A DNA stretch of 64,000 nucleotides from Mycobacterium colombiense (GTDB taxonomy: Bacteria; Actinomycetota; Actinomycetes; Mycobacteriales; Mycobacteriaceae): the NCBI RefSeq assembly GCF_001665835.1, contig NZ_LZSX01000099.1, positions 37,485-101,484 of the forward strand, read 5' to 3'. Made by a program: the position numbers and the translations under genes. This document shows, piece after piece, positions 25,533 to 33,887 of this stretch. Every line of letters starts with the position of its first letter. Position 1 is the stretch's first letter. The notes under the pieces were generated by a model that saw nothing but the letters and a program-made list of their open reading frames with translations, was not told the origin of the DNA and did no database searches.

Positions 25533-26741
25533 ATGCCCGTTGGATCCCACGAGCACCCGGCAGCAGACCCGGCGGCGATCGACGGGGTGCTCGCCGACAT
25601 CGCCGCCGACTATCGCCAGCGGCTGGCCGCCGGCGGAACCGAGCCGCCTCTGCGCGGCCTCAAACTCGTCCGGGACCAGCGGTGGGGCGCGGTGCGATTG
25701 GCCCGCGAGCACGGCGGCGCCGGCTACTCGGTGCCGCAATTCTTCGACCACCTCATCGCGCTCGCCGCGGCCGATCCCGACCTGGCCCACATCCTGCGGA
25801 TCCACTACGCGCTGGTCGAGGAGCTGCAGGTCGCGCCGCGGCGACCGGGCAGCGACCGGTGGATCGCGGTGGTCGCCGAGGGCGGGCTGATCGGCGGCGC
25901 CAACGCCGAAAAGAGCCAGAAGTCGGTGGGCGGCAACGACCGTGACACCCGGCTGGTGTCGAGCGGGGACGGGCTGCGGCTGCGTGGCCGCAAGTTCTAC
26001 AGCACCGGCGCACAGTTCTCCGACTATCTGCGCATCACCGCGCAGGACGACGACAACACCCCGACCGCGGTGGTGATCCCGGTGGACCGGGCCGGCGTCG
26101 AGCACCTCGACGACTGGGACGGCATTGGCCAGCGCCAAACGGGCAGCGGCACAACGATATTCCACGACGTCGCGGTCGCGCCCGACGAAGTCTTCCCGCT
26201 GGCCGACACCATCGGGGTGAACCGCGCCCGCGGTGCGCTGATGCAGCTGTTCCTGCACGCCATCGCCGCCGGCATACTGCGGGCCCTGACCGCGGACGCC
26301 GCGGCGCTGTTGCGTGGGCGGGCACGCACCTACACCTTTGCCAGCGTCGGGGAGCCAACCGCGGATCCGCAGCTGCTGCAGATCGTCGGCGAGATCGACG
26401 CGGTGGCCTACGCCGCGCAGGCACTGGTGCACAGCGCGGCGGCCGAACTCGCTCCCGCGCTTCAGGCGGCGCGTGACACCGGGATCGATCCCGAGCTGGA
26501 AACCCGGTCGTCGATCGCCGCCGCGCGCGTCAAGGTTGCGATCCAGGAGCCCGCGCTGCGGGCCGCGTCGCGCGTCTTCGACGTCGGCGGCGCGTCGGCC
26601 GTGCAGGCGTCGGCGCTGTTGGACCGGCACTGGCGCAACCTGCGGACGCTGTTCTCGCACAACCCGACCGTCTACAAGGCGCGGGTGCTGGGCGATGTCG
26701 CCGTGAACGGCGCGGAGCTGCCCGACACCAGCTTCTTCTGA
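25533..26741 (+). CDS. SfnB-like acyl-CoA dehydrogenase-fold flavin monooxygenase
   Basis: A 402-residue protein of the acyl-CoA dehydrogenase superfamily, closest to the SfnB/DszC-type sulfur-acquisition branch. Recognisable parts are VRLAREHGGAGYSVPQFFDH, the FMN/FAD-binding middle domain (GLRLRGRKFYSTGAQFSDYL, IGQRQTGSGTTIFHDVAV) and the C-terminal helical domain with DVGGASAVQASALLDRHWRN and LRTLFSHNPTVYK. The usual catalytic Glu is not obvious, as in the monooxygenase members. The start is ATG 25533, with AGAAAGG 11 bases upstream. It is paired divergently with the SsuD-like gene, which suggests desulfurisation of sulfones or sulfonates; a flavin reductase must come from elsewhere. Confidence 0.85.
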   Translation: MPVGSHEHPAADPAAIDGVLADIAADYRQRLAAGGTEPPLRGLKLVRDQRWGAVRLAREHGGAGYSVPQFFDHLIALAAADPDLAHILRIHYALVEELQVAPRRPGSDRWIAVVAEGGLIGGANAEKSQKSVGGNDRDTRLVSSGDGLRLRGRKFYSTGAQFSDYLRITAQDDDNTPTAVVIPVDRAGVEHLDDWDGIGQRQTGSGTTIFHDVAVAPDEVFPLADTIGVNRARGALMQLFLHAIAAGILRALTADAAALLRGRARTYTFASVGEPTADPQLLQIVGEIDAVAYAAQALVHSAAAELAPALQAARDTGIDPELETRSSIAAARVKVAIQEPALRAASRVFDVGGASAVQASALLDRHWRNLRTLFSHNPTVYKARVLGDVAVNGAELPDTSFF

Positions 26742-26792
26742 CGCAGCGCTCGGATTTAAGTCCACGCCCGCCCCCATGGGAGAATGGGACCC

Positions 26793-27998
26793 GTGTTGCG
26801 TTGGATCACTGCTGGGGAGTCGCATGGCCGCGCGCTGGTGGCCGTGCTCGAAGGCATGGTCGCGGGTGTGGAGGTCACCTCCCTCGACATTGCGGAACAG
26901 TTGGCCCGTCGCCGCCTGGGCTACGGTCGCGGCGCCCGGATGGCGTTCGAGCGTGACGCGGTGAGCGTGCTGTCCGGGGTGCGGCACGGTGTCACCCTGG
27001 GCGGGCCCATCGCCGTCGAGATCGGCAATACCGAATGGCCGAAGTGGGAGACCGTGATGGCCGCCGACCCGGTGGACCCGGGCGAGCTGGCGGACAGCGC
27101 GCGCAACGCGCCGCTGACCCGGCCGCGGCCCGGCCACGCCGACTACGCGGGGATGCTCAAGTACGGCTTCGACGACGCCCGGCCGGTGCTGGAGCGGGCC
27201 AGCGCCCGGGAGACCGCGGCCCGCGTCGCGGCCGCCACCATTGCCCGCTCGTTCCTGCGCCAGGCGCTCGGCGTCGAGGTGCTCTCGCACGTCGTCGCGA
27301 TCGGCCCATCAGCGCCCTACGACGGCCCGCCGCCCGGCCCGGGCGACCTGCCCGCGATCGACGCCAGCCCGGTGCGCGCCTTCGACAAGGCCGCCGAGGA
27401 GGCGATGATCACCGAGATCGAGGCCGCCAAGAAGGACGGCGACACGCTGGGCGGTGTGGTCGAGGTGGTGGTCCTGGGCCTGCCCGTCGGGCTGGGCTCG
27501 TTCACCAGCGGCGACAACCGGCTGGACAGCCAGCTCGCCGGCGCCGTCATGGGCATCCAGGCGATCAAGGGTGTCGAGATCGGCGACGGCTTCGAGACGG
27601 CACGCCGTCGCGGCAGCCGTGCCCACGACGAGATGTATCCCGGCCCCGACGGCGTGGTCCGGTCGACGAACCGCGCGGGCGGCCTGGAGGGCGGCATGAC
27701 GAACGGGCAGCCGCTGCGGGTGCGTGCCGCGATGAAGCCCATCTCCACGGTGCCGCGCGCGTTGGCCACGGTCGACATGGCGACCGGCGACGAGGCCGTC
27801 GCGATCCACCAGCGCTCGGACGTGTGCGCGGTGCCCGCCGCCGGCGTGGTCGTCGAGGCCATGGTGGCCCTGGTGCTGGCGCGGGCGGCGCTGCAGAAGT
27901 TCGGCGGCGATTCGCTGGCCGAAACCCGCCGCAACATCGCGTCCTACCGGCAGGCCGTCGCAGAGCGGGAGTCGCCGGCCGCCCGGGGTACCGCCTAA
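26793..27998 (+). CDS. aroC: Chorismate synthase
   Basis: A 401-residue chorismate synthase (EPSP to chorismate, needs reduced FMN). The N-terminal LRWITAGESHGRALVAVLEG signature, the GHADYAGMLKYGFDDAR region, ARETAARVAAATIAR and the C-terminal RSDVCAVPAAGVVVEAMVAL are intact. GTG 26793 gives 401 residues, the remembered M. tuberculosis length; ATG 26784 is three codons longer. It is the first gene of aroC-aroK-aroB-aroQ and overlaps aroK by one base in TAATG. Confidence 0.97.
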   Translation: MLRWITAGESHGRALVAVLEGMVAGVEVTSLDIAEQLARRRLGYGRGARMAFERDAVSVLSGVRHGVTLGGPIAVEIGNTEWPKWETVMAADPVDPGELADSARNAPLTRPRPGHADYAGMLKYGFDDARPVLERASARETAARVAAATIARSFLRQALGVEVLSHVVAIGPSAPYDGPPPGPGDLPAIDASPVRAFDKAAEEAMITEIEAAKKDGDTLGGVVEVVVLGLPVGLGSFTSGDNRLDSQLAGAVMGIQAIKGVEIGDGFETARRRGSRAHDEMYPGPDGVVRSTNRAGGLEGGMTNGQPLRVRAAMKPISTVPRALATVDMATGDEAVAIHQRSDVCAVPAAGVVVEAMVALVLARAALQKFGGDSLAETRRNIASYRQAVAERESPAARGTA

Positions 27999-28522
27999 TG
28001 GCGCCCAAGGCGGTCCTGGTGGGCCTGCCGGGATCGGGCAAGTCCACCATCGGCCGGCGGCTGTCCAAGGCGCTCGGCGTCGATTTCCTGGACACCGATG
28101 TGGCCATCGAGCAGCAGACCGGGCGCCGCATCGCCGACATCTTCGCCACCGACGGCGAGCCGGAATTCCGCCGCATCGAGGAAGACGTGGTGCGCGCCGC
28201 GCTGGCCGGCCACGACGGCGTGGTGTCGCTCGGGGGCGGCGCCGTCACCACTCCGGGGGTGCGTGACGCGCTCGCCGGTCACACCGTGATCTACCTGGAG
28301 ATCAGCGCCACCGAAGGTGTGCGCCGCACCGGCGGCAACGCCGTGCGCCCGCTGCTGGCCGGCCCCGATCGCGCCGACAAGTACCGCGCGCTGCTGGCCG
28401 AACGCAGCCCGCTGTACCGGCGGGCGGCCACCATCCGCGTCGACACCAACCGGCGCAACCCCGGCGCGGTGGTCCGCTACATCGTCTCGCGGTTGCAGGC
28501 TCCCGCCGGGGCCGCGACATGA
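27998..28522 (+). CDS. aroK: Shikimate kinase
   Basis: A 174-residue P-loop kinase phosphorylating shikimate at O3. Walker A is GLPGSGKSTIGRRL; the shikimate-binding Asp and Arg lie in FLDTDVAIEQQTGRRIADIF and GEPEFRRIEEDVV. The GGGAVTT motif precedes the lid RRTGGNAVRPLL. It starts within the aroC stop (TAATG) and ends in ATGA with aroB, so the four ar genes are tightly coupled. Confidence 0.97.
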   Translation: MAPKAVLVGLPGSGKSTIGRRLSKALGVDFLDTDVAIEQQTGRRIADIFATDGEPEFRRIEEDVVRAALAGHDGVVSLGGGAVTTPGVRDALAGHTVIYLEISATEGVRRTGGNAVRPLLAGPDRADKYRALLAERSPLYRRAATIRVDTNRRNPGAVVRYIVSRLQAPAGAAT

Positions 28523-29613
28523 CGCGCTCTGGTCATCCGGTCACCATCGAGGTGGCCGTCGACCCGCCGTACCCGGTGATCGTCGGCACCGGCCTGCTGG
28601 GCGAGCTGGACGAAATTGTCGGCGGCCGGCACAAGGTGGCGATCGTCCATCAACCCGTGCTGACCGAGACCGCCGAGGTGATCCGAAGCCGGTTGGCGGA
28701 CAAGGGTGTTGACGCCCACCGCATCGAAATCCCGGACGCCGAGGAGGGCAAGGACCTCCCGGTGGTGGGCTTCCTGTGGGAAGTGTTGGGCCGCATCGGG
28801 ATCGGGCGCAAAGACGCATTGGTCAGCCTTGGCGGCGGTGCGGCCACCGACGTCGCCGGATTCGCCGCGGCCACCTGGCTGCGCGGCGTCGACATCGTGC
28901 ACGTGCCCACCACGTTGCTCGGCATGGTCGACGCGGCGGTCGGCGGCAAGACCGGGATCAACACCGACGCGGGCAAGAACCTGGTCGGATCGTTCCATCA
29001 GCCGCACGCCGTTCTGGTGGACCTCGACACGCTGCAGACGTTGCCGCACAACGAACTTGTGGCCGGGATGGCCGAAATCGTCAAGGCGGGATTCATCGCG
29101 GATCCGGTGATCCTCGACCTCATCGAGGCCGACCCGCAGGCCGCGGTCGACCCGTCGGGTGACGTGCTGGCCGAGCTGATCCGCCGCGCGATCGCCGTCA
29201 AGGCGGAGGTGGTGGCCGCCGACGAGAAAGAGTCGGAGCTGCGCGAAATCCTCAACTACGGGCACACATTGGGGCACGCCATCGAGCGTCGCGAGCGCTA
29301 CCAGTGGCGGCACGGGGCCGCGGTGTCGGTGGGACTGGTCTTCGCCGCCGAGCTGGCCAGGCTGGCCGGCCGCCTCGACGACGCCACCGCGCAGCGGCAC
29401 CGCACCATCCTGTCCGCGCTTGGCCTGCCGGTCAGCTACGACGCCGACGCGCTGCCGCAGTTGCTGGAATACATGGCGGGAGACAAGAAGTCGCGGGCCG
29501 GGGTGCTGCGCTTCGTTGTCCTCGACGGCCTGGGCAAGCCGGGCCGGATGGCCGGCCCCGACCCGTCGCTGCTGGCGGCGGCCTACGCCGGACTCGCGGA
29601 GGAGGCCTCATGA
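28519..29613 (+). CDS. aroB: 3-Dehydroquinate synthase
   Basis: A 364-residue NAD- and zinc-dependent enzyme converting DAHP to 3-dehydroquinate. NAD-binding SLGGGAATDVAGFAAATWLR and active-site VGGKTGINTDAGKNLVGSF are present. Metal-ligand regions are ELVAGMAEIVKAGFI and NYGHTLGHAIE. It overlaps aroK upstream and aroQ downstream by four bases each. Confidence 0.97.
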   Translation: MTRSGHPVTIEVAVDPPYPVIVGTGLLGELDEIVGGRHKVAIVHQPVLTETAEVIRSRLADKGVDAHRIEIPDAEEGKDLPVVGFLWEVLGRIGIGRKDALVSLGGGAATDVAGFAAATWLRGVDIVHVPTTLLGMVDAAVGGKTGINTDAGKNLVGSFHQPHAVLVDLDTLQTLPHNELVAGMAEIVKAGFIADPVILDLIEADPQAAVDPSGDVLAELIRRAIAVKAEVVAADEKESELREILNYGHTLGHAIERRERYQWRHGAAVSVGLVFAAELARLAGRLDDATAQRHRTILSALGLPVSYDADALPQLLEYMAGDKKSRAGVLRFVVLDGLGKPGRMAGPDPSLLAAAYAGLAEEAS

Positions 29614-30056
29614 CCACGACGGTCAACGTCATCAACGGCCCGAACCTGGGCCGGCTGGGCCGGCGCGAGCCGGAGGTGTACGGCGACACGACGCACGATC
29701 AGCTGGCCGCGCTGATCGAGCGGGAAGCCGACGCGCTGGGCCTCAAAGCCGTTGTGCGGCAAAGTGATAACGAAGCCGAACTGCTGGACTGGATCCATTC
29801 TGCCGCCGACGCGGGCGAGCCGGTGATCCTCAACCCCGGCGGGCTGACCCACACCTCGGTGGCGTTGCGCGACGCGTGTGCGGAGTTGAGTGCGCCCCTG
29901 ATCGAGGTGCACATCTCCAATGTTCATGCGCGCGAAGAGTTCCGGCGACACTCGTACCTGAGCCCGGTCGCGACCGGAGTGATCGTCGGGCTGGGGGTGC
30001 AGGGCTATCTGCTCGCCCTGCGCTATCTGGCCGCGGAGCCCGGCGCCGACAGCTAG
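29610..30056 (+). CDS. aroQ: Type II 3-dehydroquinate dehydratase
   Basis: A 148-residue type II dehydroquinase (dodecameric flavodoxin-like fold; often called aroD in M. tuberculosis). The N-terminal NGPNLGRLGRREPEVYG carries the catalytic Tyr and the flexible-loop Arg. LNPGGLTHTSVALRDA and the active-site EVHISNVHAREEFRRHSYLS follow. It is the last gene of the shikimate run; its stop overlaps the convergent membrane gene by four bases. Confidence 0.97.
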   Translation: MTTTVNVINGPNLGRLGRREPEVYGDTTHDQLAALIEREADALGLKAVVRQSDNEAELLDWIHSAADAGEPVILNPGGLTHTSVALRDACAELSAPLIEVHISNVHAREEFRRHSYLSPVATGVIVGLGVQGYLLALRYLAAEPGADS

Positions 30057-30778
30057 CCCTTGTCGTGTTCCGTGCCCGGCTTGGTGTGCTCGTCGCCGGT
30101 GCGGATCACCTCGGTCTTCGGGTCGTCCTCGGGCTTGGCGATCGTCTCGGTCGGTGATTCGGTGGTGGCCGCCGAGTCGGTGGGCGCCTCGCGCTCGGCC
30201 GTGGCGACCGCCGACGTCCGCGGCTCGGCGTGGGCGTCAGAGCTCTGCGCGGGGATCTCGCCGGTGGGGGCGTCGTCGGCGCGCACCGCGGAGAACACGT
30301 CGGTGTCACCGTCCCGCTCGCGTTCGCCAAGGCCGTGGTGTTTCTCCGGAGTCTTCTCCATCTGCCGGTCCACCCGCCAGCGCCCGATGGTCACGCCGAT
30401 GATTCCGGGCAGGAAGACGCACAGCGCGGTGAAGGCCGCGAACGTCGTCAGCTCGTTGAGCAGGCCCCCGGTGTACAGGCCCTTGTACACGATCGCGACC
30501 AGCCAGGAGACGGCCCCGCTGATCACACCGGCCACCAGGCCGGCCAGCAGCCAGGTCATCGCCAGGTCGCCGCGGCGATCCGGATCCGGGTTGGCATTGG
30601 CGTCGGCGCGGCCGTCGAGAATTCCCCAGATCATCACGCCGATGATGAACAGAATCAGCAGGGAAACGCTGAACAGCCCGGCCTGTGTCTGCCACGCGTT
30701 GATCAGTGCACCTTGGAACAATCGGACGACGACCATCGCCGCGGCGTAGACCAATCCGCGCAGCATCCAGTTACTCAT
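30053..30778 (-). CDS. Four-helix membrane protein with acidic tail (Rv2536-like)
   Basis: A 241-residue protein with four membrane helices in the first ~135 residues (LVYAAAMVVVRLFQGALI, LFSVSLLILFIIGVMIWGIL, WLLAGLVAGVISGAVSWLVA, FTALCVFLPGIIGVTIG). A hydrophilic, Thr/Glu/Asp-rich, probably disordered cytoplasmic tail of about 100 residues follows. It matches the gene after aroQ in M. tuberculosis in position and topology; homologues are sometimes named B-4DMT transporters, but transport is unproven. Its start is only 33 bases from the divergent pepQ start. Confidence 0.85.
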   Translation of the reverse strand: MSNWMLRGLVYAAAMVVVRLFQGALINAWQTQAGLFSVSLLILFIIGVMIWGILDGRADANANPDPDRRGDLAMTWLLAGLVAGVISGAVSWLVAIVYKGLYTGGLLNELTTFAAFTALCVFLPGIIGVTIGRWRVDRQMEKTPEKHHGLGERERDGDTDVFSAVRADDAPTGEIPAQSSDAHAEPRTSAVATAEREAPTDSAATTESPTETIAKPEDDPKTEVIRTGDEHTKPGTEHDKG

Positions 30779-30811
30779 GGCCCAAAAGCGTAGCGAGTAC
30801 CGTCAAGACCC

Positions 30812-31921
30812 GTGACACATTCACAGCGTCGAGACAGGCTCAGAGCGCGACTTGAGGCCAGCGGATTGGATGCGCTGCTGGTCACGGACTTGGTGAACGT
30901 CCGTTACCTCTCCGGTTTTACCGGGTCCAACGGCGCGTTGCTGGTGTTCGCCGACGATCGCGGCCCGGTGTTGGCCACCGACGGGCGGTATCGGACCCAG
31001 GCCGCCGAGCAGGCGCCGGACCTCGACGTGGCCATCGAGCGGGCACTGGGACGCCACCTGGCCGCGCACGCCGCCGAAGCCGGCGCGCAGAAGCTGGGCT
31101 TCGAGAGCAACGTGGTGACCGTCGACGGATTCGACGCGCTGACCCGCGAGCTGGACGAGCGGAAGGCGGCCACCGAGCTGGTCAAGGCCGCCGGAACCGT
31201 CGAGGCGTTGCGCGAGGTCAAAGACGCCGGCGAGGTCGCACTGCTGCGGCTGGCGTGCGAGGCGGCCGACGCGGCGCTGACCGATCTGGTGGCGCGGGGC
31301 GGCCTGCGGCCCGGCCGGACCGAACGCGAGGTCAGCCGCGAGCTGGAGGCCCTGATGCTCGATCACGGCGCCGACGCGATCTCGTTCGAGACCATCGTGG
31401 CCGCGGGCCCGAATTCGGCGATCCCGCATCACCGCCCCACCGACGCGGTGCTGGCCGGCGGCGATTTCGTCAAGATCGACTTCGGTGCGCTGGTCGGCGG
31501 CTACCACTCCGACATGACCCGCACCTTCGTGCTCGGCAAGGCCGCCGACTGGCAGCTGGAGATCTACCAGTTGGTCGCCGATTCGCAGCGGGCCGGCCGG
31601 GAGGCGCTGCACGCTGGCGCCGATCTGCGCGAGGTGGACGCCGCGGCCCGCCGGGTGATCGCCGACGCCGGCTATGGCGAGCAGTTCAGCCACAGCCTGG
31701 GCCACGGCGTGGGCCTGGAGATCCACGAAGCGCCGGGCATCGGCGCCACGTCCACCGGCACGTTGCTGGCCAAATCCGTGGTGACCGTGGAACCCGGCGT
31801 CTACTTGCCCGGCCGCGGCGGGGTGCGCATCGAGGACACGCTGGTGGTGCCGGACGAAACCCTCGGCAAGCCCCCCGAATTGCTGACCAAGTTCCCCAAG
31901 GAGCTCGCCGTTTTGGCGTAG
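30812..31921 (+). CDS. pepQ: M24 Xaa-Pro aminopeptidase/dipeptidase PepQ
   Basis: A 369-residue cytoplasmic metallopeptidase with a creatinase N-domain (LLVTDLVNVRYLSGFTGSNG) and the pita-bread catalytic domain. The five metal ligands are in IDFGALVGGYHSDMTRTF (two Asp), FSHSLGHGVGLEIHE (His), VTVEPGVYLP (Glu) and GVRIEDTLVV (Glu). It cleaves X-Pro peptides. No Shine-Dalgarno sequence precedes GTG 30812 and only 33 bases separate it from the divergent gene, which suggests a leaderless mRNA. Loss of pepQ in M. tuberculosis is associated with bedaquiline/clofazimine tolerance (recalled). Confidence 0.94.
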   Translation: MTHSQRRDRLRARLEASGLDALLVTDLVNVRYLSGFTGSNGALLVFADDRGPVLATDGRYRTQAAEQAPDLDVAIERALGRHLAAHAAEAGAQKLGFESNVVTVDGFDALTRELDERKAATELVKAAGTVEALREVKDAGEVALLRLACEAADAALTDLVARGGLRPGRTEREVSRELEALMLDHGADAISFETIVAAGPNSAIPHHRPTDAVLAGGDFVKIDFGALVGGYHSDMTRTFVLGKAADWQLEIYQLVADSQRAGREALHAGADLREVDAAARRVIADAGYGEQFSHSLGHGVGLEIHEAPGIGATSTGTLLAKSVVTVEPGVYLPGRGGVRIEDTLVVPDETLGKPPELLTKFPKELAVLA

Positions 31922-31975
31922 CTACCGCCGACTCACGGCTTTGCCGGGGTTGCGCCCCCGAGTACAGTCGGGTGC

Positions 31976-32200
31976 GTGAATGGGGTGGCACGGGGTTTGG
32001 CACGCCTGCGAGATTTCCGGTGGGACATGTACGCCCAGCCCCTTCGGGAGCTGCGGCTGGAGATGCAGATCGTCTACTTCGCGATCCACCTGCCGTTCGC
32101 CAGCGGGGTCACGCTGCACGTCCCGCTGCTGACGATGATCAAGCCGTTGCCGTCGCCAGACGAGCACGCCGCGCTCGGCTCCGAACACGCCCACCACTAA
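31976..32200 (+). CDS. Small hypothetical protein
   Basis: A 74-codon GTG-start ORF between pepQ and efp. It has an amphipathic N-terminus (ARGLARLRDFRWDMYAQPLR), a moderately hydrophobic middle (MQIVYFAIHLPFASGVTLHV) and a His-rich end (EHAALGSEHAHH). No domain is recognised and the ribosome site is weak. It occupies a gap otherwise lacking a gene and its composition looks protein-like, so it is retained at modest confidence. Confidence 0.45.
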   Translation: MNGVARGLARLRDFRWDMYAQPLRELRLEMQIVYFAIHLPFASGVTLHVPLLTMIKPLPSPDEHAALGSEHAHH

Positions 32201-32324
32201 CGGCGTTTCGCGCGCCACCGCCCGACCCGGCCCGCGGGACCCGGTCGCGGAGCGCTCTAAACTGGCCGACAAGTTACAGACAGTTCCGTAGCGACTGTCC
32301 ATCCTCGAGGAGATATACCGAACC

Positions 32325-32888
32325 GTGGCAAGCACTGCCGATTTCAAGAACGGACTGGTGCTGGTGATCGACGGCCAGCTGTGGCAGATCGTCGAGTTCC
32401 AGCACGTCAAACCGGGCAAGGGCCCGGCCTTCGTGCGGACCAAGCTCAAGAACGTGCTCTCCGGCAAGGTCGTCGACAAGACGTACAACGCCGGCGTGAA
32501 GGTGGAGACCGCCACCGTCGACCGGCGCGACGCCACGTACCTGTACCGCGACGGCTCGGACTTCGTGTTCATGGACAGCCAGGACTACGAGCAGCATCCG
32601 CTGCCCGAGTCGCTGGTCGGCGATTCTGCCCGGTTCCTGCTGGAGGGCCTGCCGGTGCAGGTGGCGTTCCACAACGGGGCCCCGCTGTACCTCGAGCTGC
32701 CCGTCTCGGTCGAGATGGAGGTCAAGCACACGGAGCCGGGCCTGCAGGGCGACCGGTCCAGCGCCGGAACCAAACCCGCCACCGTGGAGACCGGCGCCGA
32801 GATCCAGGTGCCGTTGTTCATCAACACCGGAGACAAGCTGAAGGTCGACACGCGCGACGGCAGCTACCTGGGGCGCGTCAACGCGTGA
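32325..32888 (+). CDS. efp: Elongation factor P
   Basis: A 187-residue EF-P that relieves ribosome stalling at polyproline. The tip loop VEFQHVKPGKGPAFVRTKLK contains the Lys equivalent to the modified residue of E. coli. No poxA/yjeK genes are in this window. The OB domains and the C-terminal GDKLKVDTRDGSYLGRV are complete. The GTG start has GAGGAG 12 bases upstream. It overlaps nusB in GTGA. Confidence 0.97.
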   Translation: MASTADFKNGLVLVIDGQLWQIVEFQHVKPGKGPAFVRTKLKNVLSGKVVDKTYNAGVKVETATVDRRDATYLYRDGSDFVFMDSQDYEQHPLPESLVGDSARFLLEGLPVQVAFHNGAPLYLELPVSVEMEVKHTEPGLQGDRSSAGTKPATVETGAEIQVPLFINTGDKLKVDTRDGSYLGRVNA

Positions 32889-33394
32889 GCAGACCCGTGC
32901 GGGGACGCCATCAGGCCCGCAAGCGCGCCGTCGACCTGCTTTTCGAAGCCGAGGCCCGTGGGCTGAGCCCGGCTGAGGTCGTCGACGTCCGCACCGGGCT
33001 CGCTAAAACGAACCCCGAAGTGGCGGCCCTGCAGCCGTATACGGCCGCGGCGGCCCGGGGCGTCGGCGAACACGCCGCGCACATCGACGACCTGATCAGC
33101 TCGCATCTGCAGGGCTGGACGCTGGACCGGCTGCCCGCCGTGGACCGCGCCATCCTGCGGGTCGCGGTCTGGGAGCTGCTCTACGCCGACGACGTGCCCG
33201 AACCGGTCGCCGTCGACGAGGCCGTCCAGCTGGCCAAGGAGCTGTCCACCGACGACTCGCCGGGCTTCGTCAACGGGGTGCTTGGCCACGTCATGCTGGT
33301 GACACCGCAGATCAGGGCCGCCGCCCAGGCGGTCCGGGGTGCGGTGGGTTCCGACACCTCCGGCACACCGGAGGACCACGGACCGCAACCATGA
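32885..33394 (+). CDS. nusB: Transcription antitermination factor NusB
   Basis: A 169-residue all-helical RNA-binding factor for rRNA antitermination and processing. RGRHQARKRAVDLLFEAEAR at the N-terminus and LPAVDRAILRVAVWELLY plus AVDEAVQLAKELSTDDSPGF, then VNGVLGH, are canonical. The start GTG overlaps the efp stop; the stop overlaps the next membrane gene in ATGA. The C-terminal ~30 residues are a hydrophilic extension. Confidence 0.96.
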   Translation: MSRPVRGRHQARKRAVDLLFEAEARGLSPAEVVDVRTGLAKTNPEVAALQPYTAAAARGVGEHAAHIDDLISSHLQGWTLDRLPAVDRAILRVAVWELLYADDVPEPVAVDEAVQLAKELSTDDSPGFVNGVLGHVMLVTPQIRAAAQAVRGAVGSDTSGTPEDHGPQP

Positions 33395-33792
33395 CCCGGT
33401 TGGAGCTGCGCCTGCTCGTGGCGGCCATCCTGGCCGCCACGGTGGTGCTGGGTGCGGTGATCTGCGCAGCCTACGGGCTGAGCATCGTGGCTTCGGTGCT
33501 GTCGATCTACGCGCTGGGTGTGGGCGCCTGGCTGTATCACTGCGTCGAACGGGTGGCCGTCGCCCGCCGCATCAGCACGGTGCGTTCGGCGGCCAAGCCG
33601 CTGCAGCCGCTGCTGCCGGTGATGGCCGCGATCATGGGGCTGACGCAGGGCGTGGTGCGGTCGCTCGGTGATGTCACCGAGTTGCCGGTCCGTCGCCTCG
33701 AGCTGCCCGTGCTGCGGTGGGCGGACAGCACGCGGGGTACTCGGCGACCTCGAGGCGACGTCGTGGACAGTGACGACGAGGCGGATCGCTGA
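33391..33792 (+). CDS. Conserved membrane protein of the efp-nusB operon
   Basis: A 133-residue protein, the same length I recall for M. tuberculosis Rv2532c at this place. Two membrane helices at the N-terminus (LLVAAILAATVVLGAVICAA and GLSIVASVLSIYALGVGAWL) are followed by a basic/Arg-rich cytoplasmic tail. It overlaps nusB by four bases. Function unknown. Confidence 0.85.
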   Translation: MTRLELRLLVAAILAATVVLGAVICAAYGLSIVASVLSIYALGVGAWLYHCVERVAVARRISTVRSAAKPLQPLLPVMAAIMGLTQGVVRSLGDVTELPVRRLELPVLRWADSTRGTRRPRGDVVDSDDEADR

Positions 33793-33887
33793 GCAAGCTG
33801 AGGTGAAATGACCACGGGCGTGGCGCAGCGGGTTCACAATACGAGCGGCACGTCAGCGGCGGCGATCCGAGAAGAACAGGTGAGGTC

